From: Nymphaea colorata
Taxonomy: Eukaryota > Streptophyta > Magnoliopsida > Nymphaeales > Nymphaeaceae
Direction: 5' to 3'
Length of the DNA: 64,000 nt
Assembly (NCBI RefSeq): GCF_008831285.2
Contig: NC_045143.1
Location: 2,074,503 to 2,138,502 of the forward strand
The notes below the pieces were generated by a model. That model worked only from the letters and a program-made list of their open reading frames with translations, searched no databases and was not told where the DNA came from. A program made the position numbers and the translations under genes. The stretch's first letter is position 1. Each line of letters begins with the position of its first letter. Shown in pieces: positions 1-12,950 of this stretch.

Positions 1-3000
1 ACAGTAATATTTTCTTTTTGTAGGTTATTCACCACATCATTTATTGTTCTGAGTTGGATATATAAAAAAAAATACAGCCAAGATGGAATTTGTGGCATCT
101 AATTTAAAATAGTTCCAGAAAAAAAAAAGTCTTATAATGAAGTGAAGACTGAAACAGAAGATCAGAAACTGGGAATAACCTCTATGCTATGTAAGTATGG
201 GTTTACTGTTTATCAATACTAAGACCTACTAAATTCCAAAAAGAAGAAGCAGACCTCATGCATGAACAGAATTGATTGTGCAGAGCACTTTTGACCACTA
301 CAAGCATATGCGTCCTGATCACAAACCCAAGCCACATAGTCCACCTGCAACAGATTGTTAGGATTAAGAAAGGATTAGATATTAAAGAAGGTAGCGAAAA
401 TAAAATCAAATACTAGGAAAGTTCTAAAAGAAAAACAGCAGCAGTTGCTCCTAAATTCCTGTCATTATGTGTCCACATTTCATATCAGCAAGCCATAGTA
501 TTTGAATCAAGAACCTTTCTTTAAGATATAAGGATCACAGTTGGATACAGTGATCCACCGACTCCAACAAGCCAACACATCAGGAACTTGCCATCCATTA
601 AAAAAATTATATTGACTTAGCCATAAGAACCAACAAGGGAGGAAGAATTATGCATCTCCAAAAATAAACTATTATTAAATTGTAAGTTATTACCTCTTGA
701 ACATCAGGACCAAGTATTTTCCAGTCAAAACCTGCGTCTTCCAATTTGATGCGGCCTCTCAAGTCAACAGCCAGTCTTTCAGCTACTGTTGAGCTACCAG
801 TAAAAAGAGTCATTCGTGGATTTGCCTGCTCAGGAAATTCAACACAAACAAGATTTGTCTTTTTTTTTTTCCATAAACATCAATGTTGGAGAAGCTTTAT
901 CAAATAAACAGTTCATGCAATGCAATCAGTTAACGGGAAATAATTTGGCATTGTTGAGGCTATTATGTGTGGAATCCTGGGTGAAGCAATATTTATTTGG
1001 GTACTTTTTCTTATATACTCATTGATTGCGTGACATCATCAGTGACATAGATTTACTAATTATTTCATCATAATGGCATAAAGTTGTACATATTAACGTA
1101 TTGACACCTTGAATAGGTCGTCTTGCCCCACACTTGCATGTCTGTCACACAACAGATGACAATCAGAGGTGAACAGCCATAGGGCTAATCACAAACACCA
1201 GGAAGATCGGGTATGACCCTCGAAACCAAGGTGGTCTGGCTACATCCTACCTGCAGAAGTATAGCCTCAAATTTCATGCATGGAATTAGGAGATGCCTAG
1301 AAACAACAGCAGTTACTTCAGAGAAAAAAAAAAGCATAGAAGTGTAAAACATCAGGACTAGTAAGAAAGCAAACCTCAGCATTTTCTGGAGGGAAAACAA
1401 CAGGTTAGGTTCTATATATGCTAACGCAAGGATGGAAAAGTCAAATAACATTCAGATGATAGACACCATCCACCAAAAGAATAAATAAAATAAAAAACTT
1501 GAACATTAAGGTTTAATGTGCTTCGAGAACAAACCTCCAATAAAACCTTATTCATGACAAATCCATCTGTGTTGATAAAATCGACATCTTCCATAAGCAA
1601 GCCACATTCATGAAGAAGCCGAAGCATTTGCTCCATCACAACACTCACCTATGAAGAATATCCAACAAGTTGTACAGACTCATCATAGATAAATTTATGA
1701 GAAACATGAAATAATCAATGAAACAGTAGCAAGGGAAAGTAATATCCAAGATAAAAATAACACAGGCATACACATACATATAAAACCTTAGTCAGCTCTT
1801 CTTTCATTTGTTTAATTTAAAATGGATAATTATGAACTCTCCTTAACGAAAAGCAAGATTGCCTGTTTACTTGATCAACTCTACCACGAATGGGAAAAGG
1901 TACACATTTTTTTTACCAGTAAGATAATGAGATGCTTTGACTTATCACCAAAATAAGTGGGCTTACCTGCATTACTCCATGATATTCTTTTAGTATCTCT
2001 GAATGTTTTTGTGTGTGTGCATACTGGCATGGACAATCCATAAGATTGCACATGCTAAAGAAGGGGAGAATCAGAAAACAAGCCTTGGTGGCACAAGCAA
2101 GCTTTAGTGGAAATTTTTTGATTTAGTAGTTTTATGCAGAATTGGATCTTGGGCAGTGCGAGCCACAGAAAGAACAGAGGCTTTAAAAAGTAAACCTTGC
2201 TATCAACTTTCAGAATAGGTTTATTCCCCATGTAAAGTGCACCCATTAATTGCAAGACTGGGATCTCCAGCGGAAAATTGAAGGGGGTAATGATTGCCAC
2301 CTGCAGAAACATTCATTTATGTGGTCATAAAGAGACAAAAGTGATTGAAAAATTATCCAAAGAATTTCCAAAAATGTCGACCACTAATACTTAAGACAAT
2401 TCATGCACCATCAGTCCATCACACTTTTCTGTCTTCCTTGGCTGGTCAACAGGTAAAGCAACAAATGATATAGGAGTGACCTCATGAACCCGTTTCATAA
2501 AACCATATAGTAAAGAAGGAAATTGTAAACCTAAGGGTGACAAAAAGGAATCATTGAACAGGGAAAACAAAGAATGTCACATGATAAACAAAGCCCCTAA
2601 TAAATATAATGGTCAATCCTGGAAGATATCTTCCTTTTGTGAATGTAGATAAAAACCTTAAAGGTACTGTACTAAAGCTGAAACTACTACTTATTTGGGA
2701 AGAAAGAGAAAGCACTGCATGTTCAAGAGGGAAAAGCAGAAGAGAGAGGGAAAAGCAGAGGGAAGGAATTTCTTGGTAACGATTATAAAGAGATATGAAA
2801 CTTTCTTTTGTTATAGTGCTATTTTAAGCTACATTCTTCGCCCATTAGTATTTGAATAACTTTCAAACTTTTCACTCTTATTTGTTCTCTTGAAAATAAT
2901 ACATTTATTGGTCCTTTAGATGATTCATACTAGACAAATATGATATATCAACTTTTGAAATGAATTTTAAACCAAGGGAACTTTTCTGCTACAAAACCCA

Positions 3001-6000
3001 TCTATTTCGAGTTCCAGATTTATATGACCATGGAAGATATTGACATATCCAGTACTGGAAGTTAGCAGATTTGGCATCAAAGCAATCTTTTAATAGACAT
3101 ATTCATTCAAAAGAAATGACGGCCAACTGCAGATGAAACTTGGAGGCAAATGAAGGAAATATTAAAGATGTAAGAAATGAACAAGCAATCAACCAAAGCT
3201 TCTACGACTGTGGAAATTGAGACATATCATATAACAAAAAAGAATTTAATGACAAGAAATAACCTCATCTACAACCAGGAGATATGAAACTTACAGGACC
3301 ATAAGGCCAACGAAAACCATTACTTTGCTGCCCAAGATGATTACCAGGAACAGTAAAAGATCTTGCCAAGAACCTCACCTGACAAACCAAGTAATATTAT
3401 TAAAATTTGAGGCCAAAATGCATAACCAAGCACAATGCCCAGAAAAAAAGAACCACTTCCTTGATCATATACTAGTGTTATGCTTAAGATCATGGAACAA
3501 GCTATTACATGTCAGTTAGACATCACAGAATCTGTCAGTAAGATCATTTAGCACAATCAACTGAAGCATCAACCACTTGGTCATATAGCAGTTACTAACC
3601 TTCATTACGACTTTCCCATAAACATCTATATATTGAACCATTCATATATGTGTGTCTATGAGAAGTGTGTTAGGCCAGCCTTATTTTGGAACTGGTCTGA
3701 CCAGTTTATTTGAAAAAGCAACTATGCAGATGCGATCTGCATGTTCAAAAACAACAGAATCAACAAGAAAGAACAGTTTATTGGATATTTAAGATGCATC
3801 TTAGACGTCAGAAGATTTCAGACTGTTGGTTTTACGAATTTTATAATTCTTATTTACACCTTTAAAATCCATCGTTTTTTAACGGATTCATAATGTTTGG
3901 ATAGATGACTAAAAAAATGAGTGAAAAAAGTTAAGAATGAAGGAACTGGCCGGACCAGTCCTGAAGTGGCATTGGTTGAATGCAAGTCTCATGGACATGC
4001 ATTCTACATGAGCGGAAAAAATGTTAAAAATGAAGGGAAAGCTTGAAAGTGCTGTGAACTAAATCTAAATTAAAACCTGCAAAATAAGGAACGAAAATTC
4101 ACCTGGTCACCTGAAAAGTTCTCCAAAAATTTCTGTGTAACTTGAACCTCAGCAAGCGCCTGTTTATAACTCTTAGGTGAAACCCTTTGAATGAGTCTTG
4201 TGAAAAAGTGTGCGACCTAATAACCAAAATAGTTTGTCTCAAATTATAAGATCCATCTTGGGTAGAAGCTCAGGATACATGATTTCACAGGAACAGCGCT
4301 TCACCAATTACTAGCCCCATTTAATATCCGTACCTCTGGGTCAGCAAGTCTAGAAGCAGCCTTTGCAGATATATCTCCAAACAAAAGATACCTGGAAAGA
4401 TAAACATTTTCTTCAAATGGGTTTCAAAGACGTGCCCAAAAGGAGCAGCAGATCACCAATAATTAGAAACATGAAGTCTAGCATGAGAAATTGCCTATGA
4501 CATGCTAGTCTTGCCCACTTGAGAAATAAAAATGGATCATGATGTTTTCAATACAAGTAGAATTACAAATGAACATAGCTAACCATAATTTTAGCTTAGA
4601 GAATGTTATTGCTGATATGCTTAGGTTCATAACATTGAACCAGTCAGCTTACAAGCATCTACATACAGATATATTTATCTCATGTCATTTGTCTCAAAAG
4701 TCTGAGAACCAACTATGTAGAGGATGTTATTACTGATATGCTTAGGTTCATAATATTGAACCAATGAGCTTACAAGCATCTACATACACATACATTTATC
4801 TTGTGTCTTCTGTCTCAAAAAGTCTGAGAACCAACTATCCTGTCATTCTTCAGAAATACAGATGTCACTTATTCATAAGTGTGTCTTCACCTGGTAGGCT
4901 GAAAAGGAACTAGGAATACATTGCCAGAAAAAGGAAAACTACAAACCTCTCTTGAGACCTTAGAGGATTGTGAAGTCCATACTTTGGACATTTTGACAAG
5001 CTCTCCACAAATGGCTGCAGACATTTACATTAAACAGAACGTCCATAACATGCAAAGATATCCTTCAGAGAACACGAAGACGTTTTTCCAGAGCTAAGAA
5101 ATGCAACTTACTAAGTTGTTCCAAAGCATATACCTTAATTCCCGTTTCATCTACATCGGAAACTTTAATGAAGGGTTCACCATTTAAGGGATCCAAGATT
5201 GTATTATGACTTGATGTACTGTGCCACTTACCCTGCACTATATGCACAAACTTACTTGTGAGCTTATTAAAATATTTATTCTTACTATTTTTTTTTCAAA
5301 AGATAAAGAATTTAGAGATATCTTAAAATGAGTTTGGAAAAAGAATCTAAAAAGTTGGAAAAAATCAAGAAACAATAAAAATTAAAAATGTAAAAATGAA
5401 TGAAAAAAATGGTTCTGGCAGTGTCAAATAGAATCACGATAACTATGAAAGATCGTAAACTTAAATCAACATGACTGTCACAGAAGGTATATTTTCTCAT
5501 GCCACGTAAAACGTCACCAATATCTGTTAGTGATGCTATACTAACTGAAACAGAAAAATTCATAAGGCATTTATATAAATTCAAAGTTCAAACACAAGTC
5601 TGTTAATCGGGAATATTAAAATATCATAAGCTCGGAGAATATGGTTCATCAGACAATAAATATCCCAGTTCAAATTTATGTCTGCAATCACACATTTGCA
5701 ACATTTTACATCAAGTTCTTATTGAAATCTAATATAACAGTCTTGCTTCCATCTAATATTTACTCATTAACACCTTTCAAGTAGAATGGAAAAAGCAGGC
5801 AGCAGCAAGAAAGCAGCACCCGCATAGAGGAAGAAAACAAAAAGATGACACAATTTTCTTCCTTATATGTCTACGTATCAAACGAGATGAAGAACTGGAG
5901 AGTGTGCATTTGGGACAAGTAATGACTCAGACAAAAAGTTTACAAGCTACTTCAGCCTAATACAAATGACAAGGTATTTGAAAATTTACCCAAATTAGAT

Positions 6001-7673
6001 ACTTCAGCAGGTTTGGAACCAGATGTTTCTTCTGCATCCAAGGTGGCAAAAGACAGTGAATGGGCAGCCCTGGAATTTAAACAGTGATAAGTCAAATTTT
6101 TGATAGACATAAACCACGTATTACTGAACAGCACATTAAACTTGTCAAGAGGCTTTTCTGGACCAACATGTATTCAAATCCTATTTGAACGTATATGCCA
6201 TATAACCCAGTCCCAGCAACAAAAAGGATTTTATGAATGGCTTTGAGTATGCAGGTCTCCAGCAATTGTAATCAACAGTGTAAGCAATGACACTAAAATG
6301 TGCTCAAGATCCAAGTAAAAGCAGAAAAGCATATCACCGATGCTCACAGTGTCCTGACAAATAAACACAGCAAACTAAGAGTAAGGGTACTTGTTTTGAA
6401 TTTGTGAACAGGAAAGGCTAGAACTTGTTAACAATAATTGCAGAAAAGCTGATGAACCATTTGATTTCAAAGAAGAGGATTCCTGTCTCAGTCAAAGAAC
6501 AAAACCCCAAGAAAGAGAAACTTCATGTTCATTTGTCTACAGGCGTGATACTTCAGTTGCACCGAATGGATATCTGACCAGCAATGGAACAGTCCGATAT
6601 TCTAGTTCATATATTGCAATCTGAGGTGGAAACAGGGAGAGGAAAATTTTCAATACAATAAGATGATTTATTAATCTCCCATTAGAATGAACAGATTTGT
6701 AGAGAAATGGGAGAAACATGAGTCGAGGAAATATTTAGCCATCTTTATCTATAATTAGCTTAACTGGACGTCAATAGATGGGGGAGGGAACTTGAGTTGT
6801 GAGACAGCGGTGTAAAAAACCCAAATCCTCCTTGCCGACCAGCACACCTTCCTTCAGACTTGGGACTAGGGAATATGGATTAAAATCCCGTGGCTTTGAA
6901 CTCGGGACATTCCTTCAAGTTGGTGACATTCACAAGCTGCGCCTACCAGATGAAGGCGCCTTATGTAATGAAATATTGATACTTCCACTAAAGTACAGAG
7001 TACAAGTCCTATTATGCTGTATGCAGAAACTAAACAACTAAACTTTAAAGTGTCCCGCAACACAACCCCACGTATAATGCATCCTCAAAGCAAGCGGGGT
7101 TAAACCTTCCAACAACCTTCCCAGCAACAATACCCCTCCGCGTTACAGAAAAAATCATCCGAAAGCAGGAAACGGAGAGCAAACCATTAATTTTAAAATA
7201 CCATTACCTCAAAATTCTAACTTAGTAAAGCTACTTCTTGTTTCTTTTCTTTTCTCTTCCTATGGACAAGAAGGGAGATTCTTTTTCTTTCAGAAATCCC
7301 AGTAACTCGTAAGCCATTCCTCATATTTATACGCATAAAACCCCGAGAAGGAGAAGAAGAAGAAGAGGAGGAGGAATTGCTCAACACCGGAGTGAAGAAA
7401 GACAGGACGGCGATCGTAAGAAGCGATCCCAAGATTAACAATCTATTCTCAAGAAAAGGAACCCGTGTTCAAGATCGATCAAACCGTCCATAATAATCTC
7501 GAGCTTAACAATTGATAGGAATTTAACTGAAAAACAAAGTTGATGAAAAGGTTTAACCATCGAACTAGATAGATAGAGAGAGACCTAAAATGAGTAGCTG
7601 AAGCCCCAAGGAAGATCGAAACTGATCTGCGGGCATTGGCCCTTGAGCTGCTACCCAGAATCGACCTCAACAT
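1..7673 (-). CDS. P5CDH: Delta-1-pyrroline-5-carboxylate dehydrogenase, mitochondrial (ALDH12A type), 5' part; partial at left edge
   Basis: This enzyme oxidises glutamate semialdehyde/P5C to glutamate with NAD+, the second step of proline breakdown in mitochondria. Exons read on the minus strand: 7585-7673, 5990-6069, 5134-5237, 4947-5014, 4334-4391, 4103-4216, 3295-3378, 2196-2300, 1535-1648, 694-825 and 255-344. All have GT-AG borders and together give 346 codons without a stop, against about 550 residues in the plant family, so the 3' exons lie beyond position 1. The N terminus (MLRSILGSSSRANARRS) is Arg/Ser-rich with no acidic residue, as in mitochondrial presequences. Recognisable blocks are ITPFNFPLEIPVLQLMGAL (exon 8), the dinucleotide-site loop FTGSS at residues 280-284, KLEDAGFDWKILGPDVQEV, and AYACSGQKCSAQS with the catalytic-type Cys at about residue 336. 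Intron 1 is about 1.5 kb. Exon 2 starts with a single G that completes an Arg codon split by intron 1. Confidence 0.95.
4598..4841. repeat. Two-copy tandem duplication in P5CDH intron 4
   Basis: A unit of about 122 bp occurs twice in a row. The first copy begins near 4602 and the second near 4723. Both contain GATATGCTTAGGTTCATAA, then GCTTACAAGCATCTACATAC, then a TCTGAGAACCAACTAT end. The copies differ by scattered substitutions. They lie between exons 4 and 5, so the coding sequence is not affected. Confidence 0.85.
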
Positions 7674-7785
7674 CCTCGGAGGAAGGGAGGGAGGGAGGGA
7701 AATAGAGAGAGAGAGGTGAATCAGGTGACGGCTCAGGACTCACTCAGGGTGGCGATCACTTTCTTTTAACGGCCTCACACCATAC

Positions 7786-7793
7786 CTTTTATA
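7786..7793 (-). promoter_or_regulatory. Probable TATA box of P5CDH
   Basis: Read on the minus strand the sequence is TATAAAAG, about 113 nt upstream of the P5CDH start codon. That spacing suits a short 5' leader of roughly 80 nt. The leader is purine-rich on the plus strand (GGGA/GAGA runs at 7680-7715). This is a consensus match only. Confidence 0.45.
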
Positions 7794-8350
7794 TGTAGTG
7801 AAGTGCCGCACGCTTCTACCAAAGGGTGGGAAAATAAAATATATTTACTAAATCAAACTTTTTATCAAAAGTATTAAAGAAAATTATAAACTAAGTAATG
7901 ACGGATAGTTGAATAAGGTCAATAATTTAATTTCAATATATTTATCGTAATATAATACATATTGTGAATACAGTTACTAAAAATCACTTTTAATTTTTAA
8001 AGAGATTTTAGGCAGATAGCACATGTGTCATGGTTTTAATTTTTCTCAAATCTCGTTAATAAATGCTAAAATTCATTATCACCCCAAATGAAAAGTGGGT
8101 AACAAGCCCATGTGAAAGTTGCCACACGTCGACTTTTCATTATTCCTAATATAAAATTAAAATTTTATTTTGGTTTATGCTTTAGAAGATAATGAAAGTT
8201 TTGACCGATTCACAACCGAATCCTGTGATTGCGTCGTGGGAGGACCAGAAACCAAAAGCTATTCCCCATGAAATCACGATTTTAGGTGGAGAAATGTTCA
8301 TACTACTTCATATTTAGGCTCGATTCAGTGACGGATGAAGAAAAAACACA

Positions 8351-8353
<3 letters not shown>

Positions 8354-8389
<36 letters not shown>
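8354..8389. repeat. (TA)n microsatellite
   Basis: An uninterrupted alternating TA tract of about 36 bp in the P5CDH/FMO-A spacer. Confidence 0.95.
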
Positions 8390-8391
<2 letters not shown>

Positions 8392-8642
8392 CCGTACAAT
8401 GTTTTCACATCACTAAACATTTAAAAATCATCAATAAAAGCACTATACCATATAAGCATTAACAATAGTTTATAATACTTCATTTTTAATAATGAATTTT
8501 AAATATTTAGTTGTCTGGAAGCTAATTTCAATAATATATATATATATATATGTGTGTTAAAATTAAAAAAATTAGTATTACTCGTGATTTATGATGCAGT
8601 TACATTGTAAGATGACTTTAATAATGACTTTTTTAATAAATC

Positions 8643-8915
8643 TGGGGCATCGCGCCGGCCCCGATTGATACCTGAATCCGAGCTCGGGCTTGATACCCGA
8701 TACACGAGTTTGGGCCCGACCTGACTCGGTCCGATTAAATTGAAAAAATATTGTTAAACATAAAATAATTTTTTAATATAAAATATATTTTTAATAATAA
8801 AATATATATTATTAAATAATAAAAATTAAAAAAAATGTTAATTAAGCGAAATTGAACTTCATCATCCGTCCAAATACTCGGTACCCGAGCCTGTTGCCCA
8901 ACCTTTACTTTTTAA
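8643..8915. repeat. Dispersed repeat R2, copy 1 (GGGCCCGAGC-type)
   Basis: Two GC-rich shoulders flank an extremely AT-rich core of A/T runs around AAATATATTTTTAATAATAAA. The left shoulder has the words GAGCTCGGGCTTGATACCCGA and GGGCCCGACC, and the right has GGTACCCGAGCCTG. The same order of shoulder, AT core and shoulder recurs near 23375-23700, which marks it as a dispersed element. No open reading frame is present. Confidence 0.6.
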
Positions 8916-10173
8916 CAACAAAATTTTAAATTTTAATTAACCGGCAGACACCATTGTTGGTGTCTTGTTAATACGACGTAGCATTTTTTTTGTGAATCGT
9001 GGCTACAATATTTTTTACTTTTTAAAAGTATTTTAAATTATATTTTAATTGGAGTTATAAAAACAAAGATATGAGCTGGTAAGTAACGGGCCATGGCCCA
9101 TATGGGGCGACGACAATATTTTTACAACATGGGTGTGTGAGCCCGGTGCCTCAAAATGTCCATAAATATTCTCTAGTCTCTTCGAACTCAGATGCTTCTT
9201 ATCTTTGTTGTATTTCAGAAGCCAACATTTCACCACCGCACATTTGGCAGGTTTTAAGTAAGTGATGTAAACAATCATTTGGGCCTATACTTCATGTACC
9301 ATTTAAATATTTTTATAAGTTATCCATATGGATGTCGAAAGTTGCCAGATTTATATTTAATATGAATTAGTAATTGTATGTTACTGGAAGGGAAGAACAG
9401 GAGACGGAGATGTCGGTCGTGGTTGCCCCCTTCTCAATTAAAAAAATTTAAAAGTTTACATGTAAATTTTAAAAAAATATATTTATTCTATATCACAATT
9501 TAAAAAAAAAAAAGATTTTCGCCCCTAAGCTCTGCCTTGAAATTAATGTTACCACCCCAGTGATTGAACACCATTTCACCACCCAAACAAGCATTAAAAT
9601 ATTTGTCAACCAGCGGTTAAGGTTGTCAACCAAGGTGTAAATGTTTTGCAGAAAAATATTTGTTATATATGACCTGCATTTTATAATTCAACATTATTAA
9701 GCAGTTAAATCCTAGGCTTATACTAATCCTGAGAGTCTTTGCCATTGGAGGAAAAAGATAAACTGATCAGAAGTCAGGGTTGTAGATGAACATCAATTTA
9801 TTTTCTAATTAAAGACATGTAAAAATTAATAATATAATTTCAATCCCTTGAAAAACTTATCAATAATTAAAAACAGTCGCTTTTTTAACATAATCTTATT
9901 GTTGATAAGAAAATGACATCCAAGCAGTTCATTTCCCCCAAAAAATGTTGAACTGCTACGAAATGCATATTAGTCACTCTGTCTAGTATATGTGCATCCA
10001 TATATAAGTGATTGGTAGATACCAGACCACTTAAAGCTTCTAATATGCTTATAAGTACTAATTTAATATAAATCATGTTTTAGTTTAAGTCATTTTTGTT
10101 AAAAAGAATATTTTAATAATTAATTTTAATGGTCTGGTTTTGTCCCTTATTCAAGTGGTCTGGTTTTTACCAA

Positions 10174-10175
10174 CT

Positions 10176-10214
<39 letters not shown>

Positions 10215-10215
10215 C
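10174..10215. repeat. Compound (CT)n(TA)n microsatellite
   Basis: CT repeats run directly into TA repeats just downstream of the FMO-A stop codon (on the FMO-A strand). Confidence 0.9.
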
Positions 10216-10287
10216 ACCACGTCCTTCAAATACGACATTGTTTAGACACCTAAAATATAACATGAAGTAATTACAAGAGCTGTAGAG

Positions 10288-12950
10288 CTAAAGATTGGAG
10301 TAATCTGCGGGGCCATAAGGCGAGAAGAGCTCCGAGAGCCAATTTTTCTTTCTTTTCGGGATGCATCCCATGTCTTTGCAGAGCATGTCATTGTACCAAA
10401 TATGAATTGCAGCAATGCTTGACTTCTTATACTTGTACCCCGAGTGTTTCCTCTTGTAATCATCCCACTTCTTCATGTCCTCCTCCATTTCCTTGGTGCT
10501 GGGTAGCCGGAAGCCGCCCGAAAGGAAACTGACCAACCATCGGATTTCCATCTCCGATGTGAAGAGATTCGATACACCCTCTGTATATCCGATGATTGCC
10601 ATCTCAGGGATCTGTGGTTGGATGCATTCCCTGTTGCAGATACAGCAAACAATGTTTTGTGTTCAATTTACACTAATTGAACATTGAATGGAGATATGGT
10701 ACTTCAACAGACGCAGCAAACAAAATTCTTCTGTTTAATTTACACTAATTAAACATTGAATGGAGATATGATCCTTAATGTAAGCAATGTCTAAGCATTT
10801 TTCATATCATCAATCAATACGGCTTAGAGCAAACATATAATTAAGCCAACAGTCTCACAGCAAAAAAACTAATAAATTAGATTTCCAGAACAAGAGAAAG
10901 AAATTAAAAATAAGGAACTGAAAAACTGACCTGTACAGGGGAACAATTCCAGATTCAAAACCTGATAAGAGTTGTTGGTGTAATGGTGAATCGAACAAGT
11001 CCTTGAGCTTCTGATTGCTTTCATATCCAGTGGCAAGAATCACTAGGTCAGCCTCCAATTTTGCATCTTCATTACTGCCAAGTGTCAGACCATGCTCACA
11101 GAAACCCCACCCTGAAGATTTCTTTATCACGATACTTCCTTCTTCAAGACAACCATAGAAATTTTCTGGCAGAGAGAGAAAATGGCAGGAAGCAATTTGG
11201 TGGAATAAGTTTTCTTTGGGCAGCATGTCATACTTCTTCATTGGAAGCTGCCATTGTAAGCAAATTTCCACCATCTTGGAGACTCCCCATCTCTAGATGC
11301 ACCAAAAGAAGAAAAAATAAATCACATATGCATGTACACATGCACGTATCCATGTGACCAATAAGGAATGTAGAATCCGTAAAGTACCAAAGGAGATAGC
11401 AGTGTGGCCAAGATGCCATGGATGAGGCTTTCCCCGGGCTTATGATCCAATAGCTCTGAGAAGCGAGTGCCATAGAGGAACGCAAGGGCCAGAGACCAAC
11501 CAAAAGTTTGAGGGCAATGCCACTTCGGTTCTCTACATATCATTGTGCAAGGGAATTCCTTTCCTTGAGAACAAAAGGAAAAACAGAGGAAGAGGGTTCT
11601 AAAATGCAGTGACTCATCACATTCAACAGTAAACTAAAAGGAAGGAAACAGAGGAAAAAGAGAAACAAACTTCGACCTACGTTAAGTTTTGTGGATAGCA
11701 TTCGACAAATCTCCAAAATGTTTGTTGGTCTATAAATCTATCCCCGCTTCTCCAGTAAGTTTTAGAAGCCTTTTCATTTTGCGGAATAAATCCACGAATG
11801 GCAGTGAAAAAGACATTAGTTTTGCAGATACCAACCATGCAAATGTTTACAGAAACTGCTTGGTTATTTCCTTATTTTTCTTCCCATTTTAGAACTTTAC
11901 GTCTCATGACAATATAATTCCTTCGCACTTTCGGAAGCATTTGTTTTTTACGTCTATTAAACTTTTGATCTCGTTCTTCGTCCAAAAAATTCAGGAAATG
12001 CACGATAATGGACTAATTGACTCTCGTTACCATTGATGCTGGCACATTTCGCCGTAATGTCGAAGGCAGACTTCTGAAAGCCAACAACCACAATCTTCTT
12101 CTCTGAGATCAAATCATCAACTTGGTTGTGGTCCATGGAGTAGAGCTCCATTGCATGCACCACCTTGCCCTTGAACACCTCTGGTCCTTTCCCTGCTTCA
12201 AAGGTTGGCATTTTCGGAATGTCTCCATACCTCCCTGTGCACACTATCACAAAGTCCACTATGTGCACCTGCACTAAGAATTTATTTGTCAATTTCAAAC
12301 AAGAGTGAAGAAATCCACAGCAAACTCAACTTGTGCATGTGCAGATCCTCTGCAAGCTATGACATATTCACTGTCTGCATCTTTTTTACTTTTTTAATGA
12401 CAGGAAACCCTTAATCAATGACCCCAGCGGCCAGGCCTTACAAGGACAGCACCATGGGAAAACTACAGCAGTAATTGCACTTGGTGCTTTGATTACTGAC
12501 CTTTAAGCATCGTTGCTGAGCATTATGCACTGTAATGTGCCATGACCCGCTTGAGCTGAATGCTTCACCAGACCAAGCAGTGCCGTTGCAAGAAATGATG
12601 CCATTTTCCTGGGATTCTGAATTCTTGACGAAATCCATTCCGACTACTTTGGAATTGAATTCTATGTACTGCAGGAGTTGGAAATGTCTGGCATAGGATT
12701 GAATATATTCCAACACCTCACCATGAGTGGGGCGGGAATTGGTGATCGAAGCCGGCCACGGAAAATCCGAGAACTGGAAGGCGAGCTTCGGTGTCTGCAG
12801 TAGAGTAGAGTCCAATGTTCTCAACCACACTCCCCCAACATTGTCCTTCATTTCGAAGACGATGGGATCGAAGCCTTTTGTCTTCACATATTTGCAGGCA
12901 ATCAATCCACTGATTCCAGCTCCTACGATTGCAATCTTTTTACCCTCCAT
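10288..12950 (-). CDS. FMO-A: FMO1-like flavin-containing monooxygenase, five exons, 522 aa
   Basis: A predicted NADPH/FAD-dependent monooxygenase of the plant FMO1 clade. Minus-strand exons are 12501-12950, 12031-12268, 11388-11563, 10931-11292 and 10288-10630. All introns are GT-AG and the frame is open from ATG to TAG. The FAD site GAGISG is at residues 10-15, followed by VFEMKDNVGGVWLRTLDS. The FMO-identifying stretch FKGKVVH is at 182-188, a second nucleotide-binding segment VVVGFQKSA at 210-218, and ATGY at 375-378. The end is YGPADYSNL. The start at 12950 is chosen because FMO-C and FMO-D begin at the same point relative to GAGISG; an in-frame upstream start would add about 58 residues with no counterpart in them. 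Arabidopsis FMO1 N-hydroxylates pipecolate; the substrate here cannot be read from sequence. A TATATA-like element lies at 13058-13065. Confidence 0.93.

Larger units (their letters stand above)
7794..10287. other. Intergenic spacer between P5CDH and FMO-A
   Basis: AT-rich DNA with no supportable gene. It holds a (TA)n tract at 8354-8389, a short (TA)n near 8534-8553, a GC-rich/AT-rich composite repeat at about 8643-8915 (listed separately) and a compound (CT)n(TA)n tract at 10174-10215. P5CDH is transcribed away from this spacer and FMO-A towards it, so it would carry the P5CDH promoter and the FMO-A 3' end. Confidence 0.7.
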
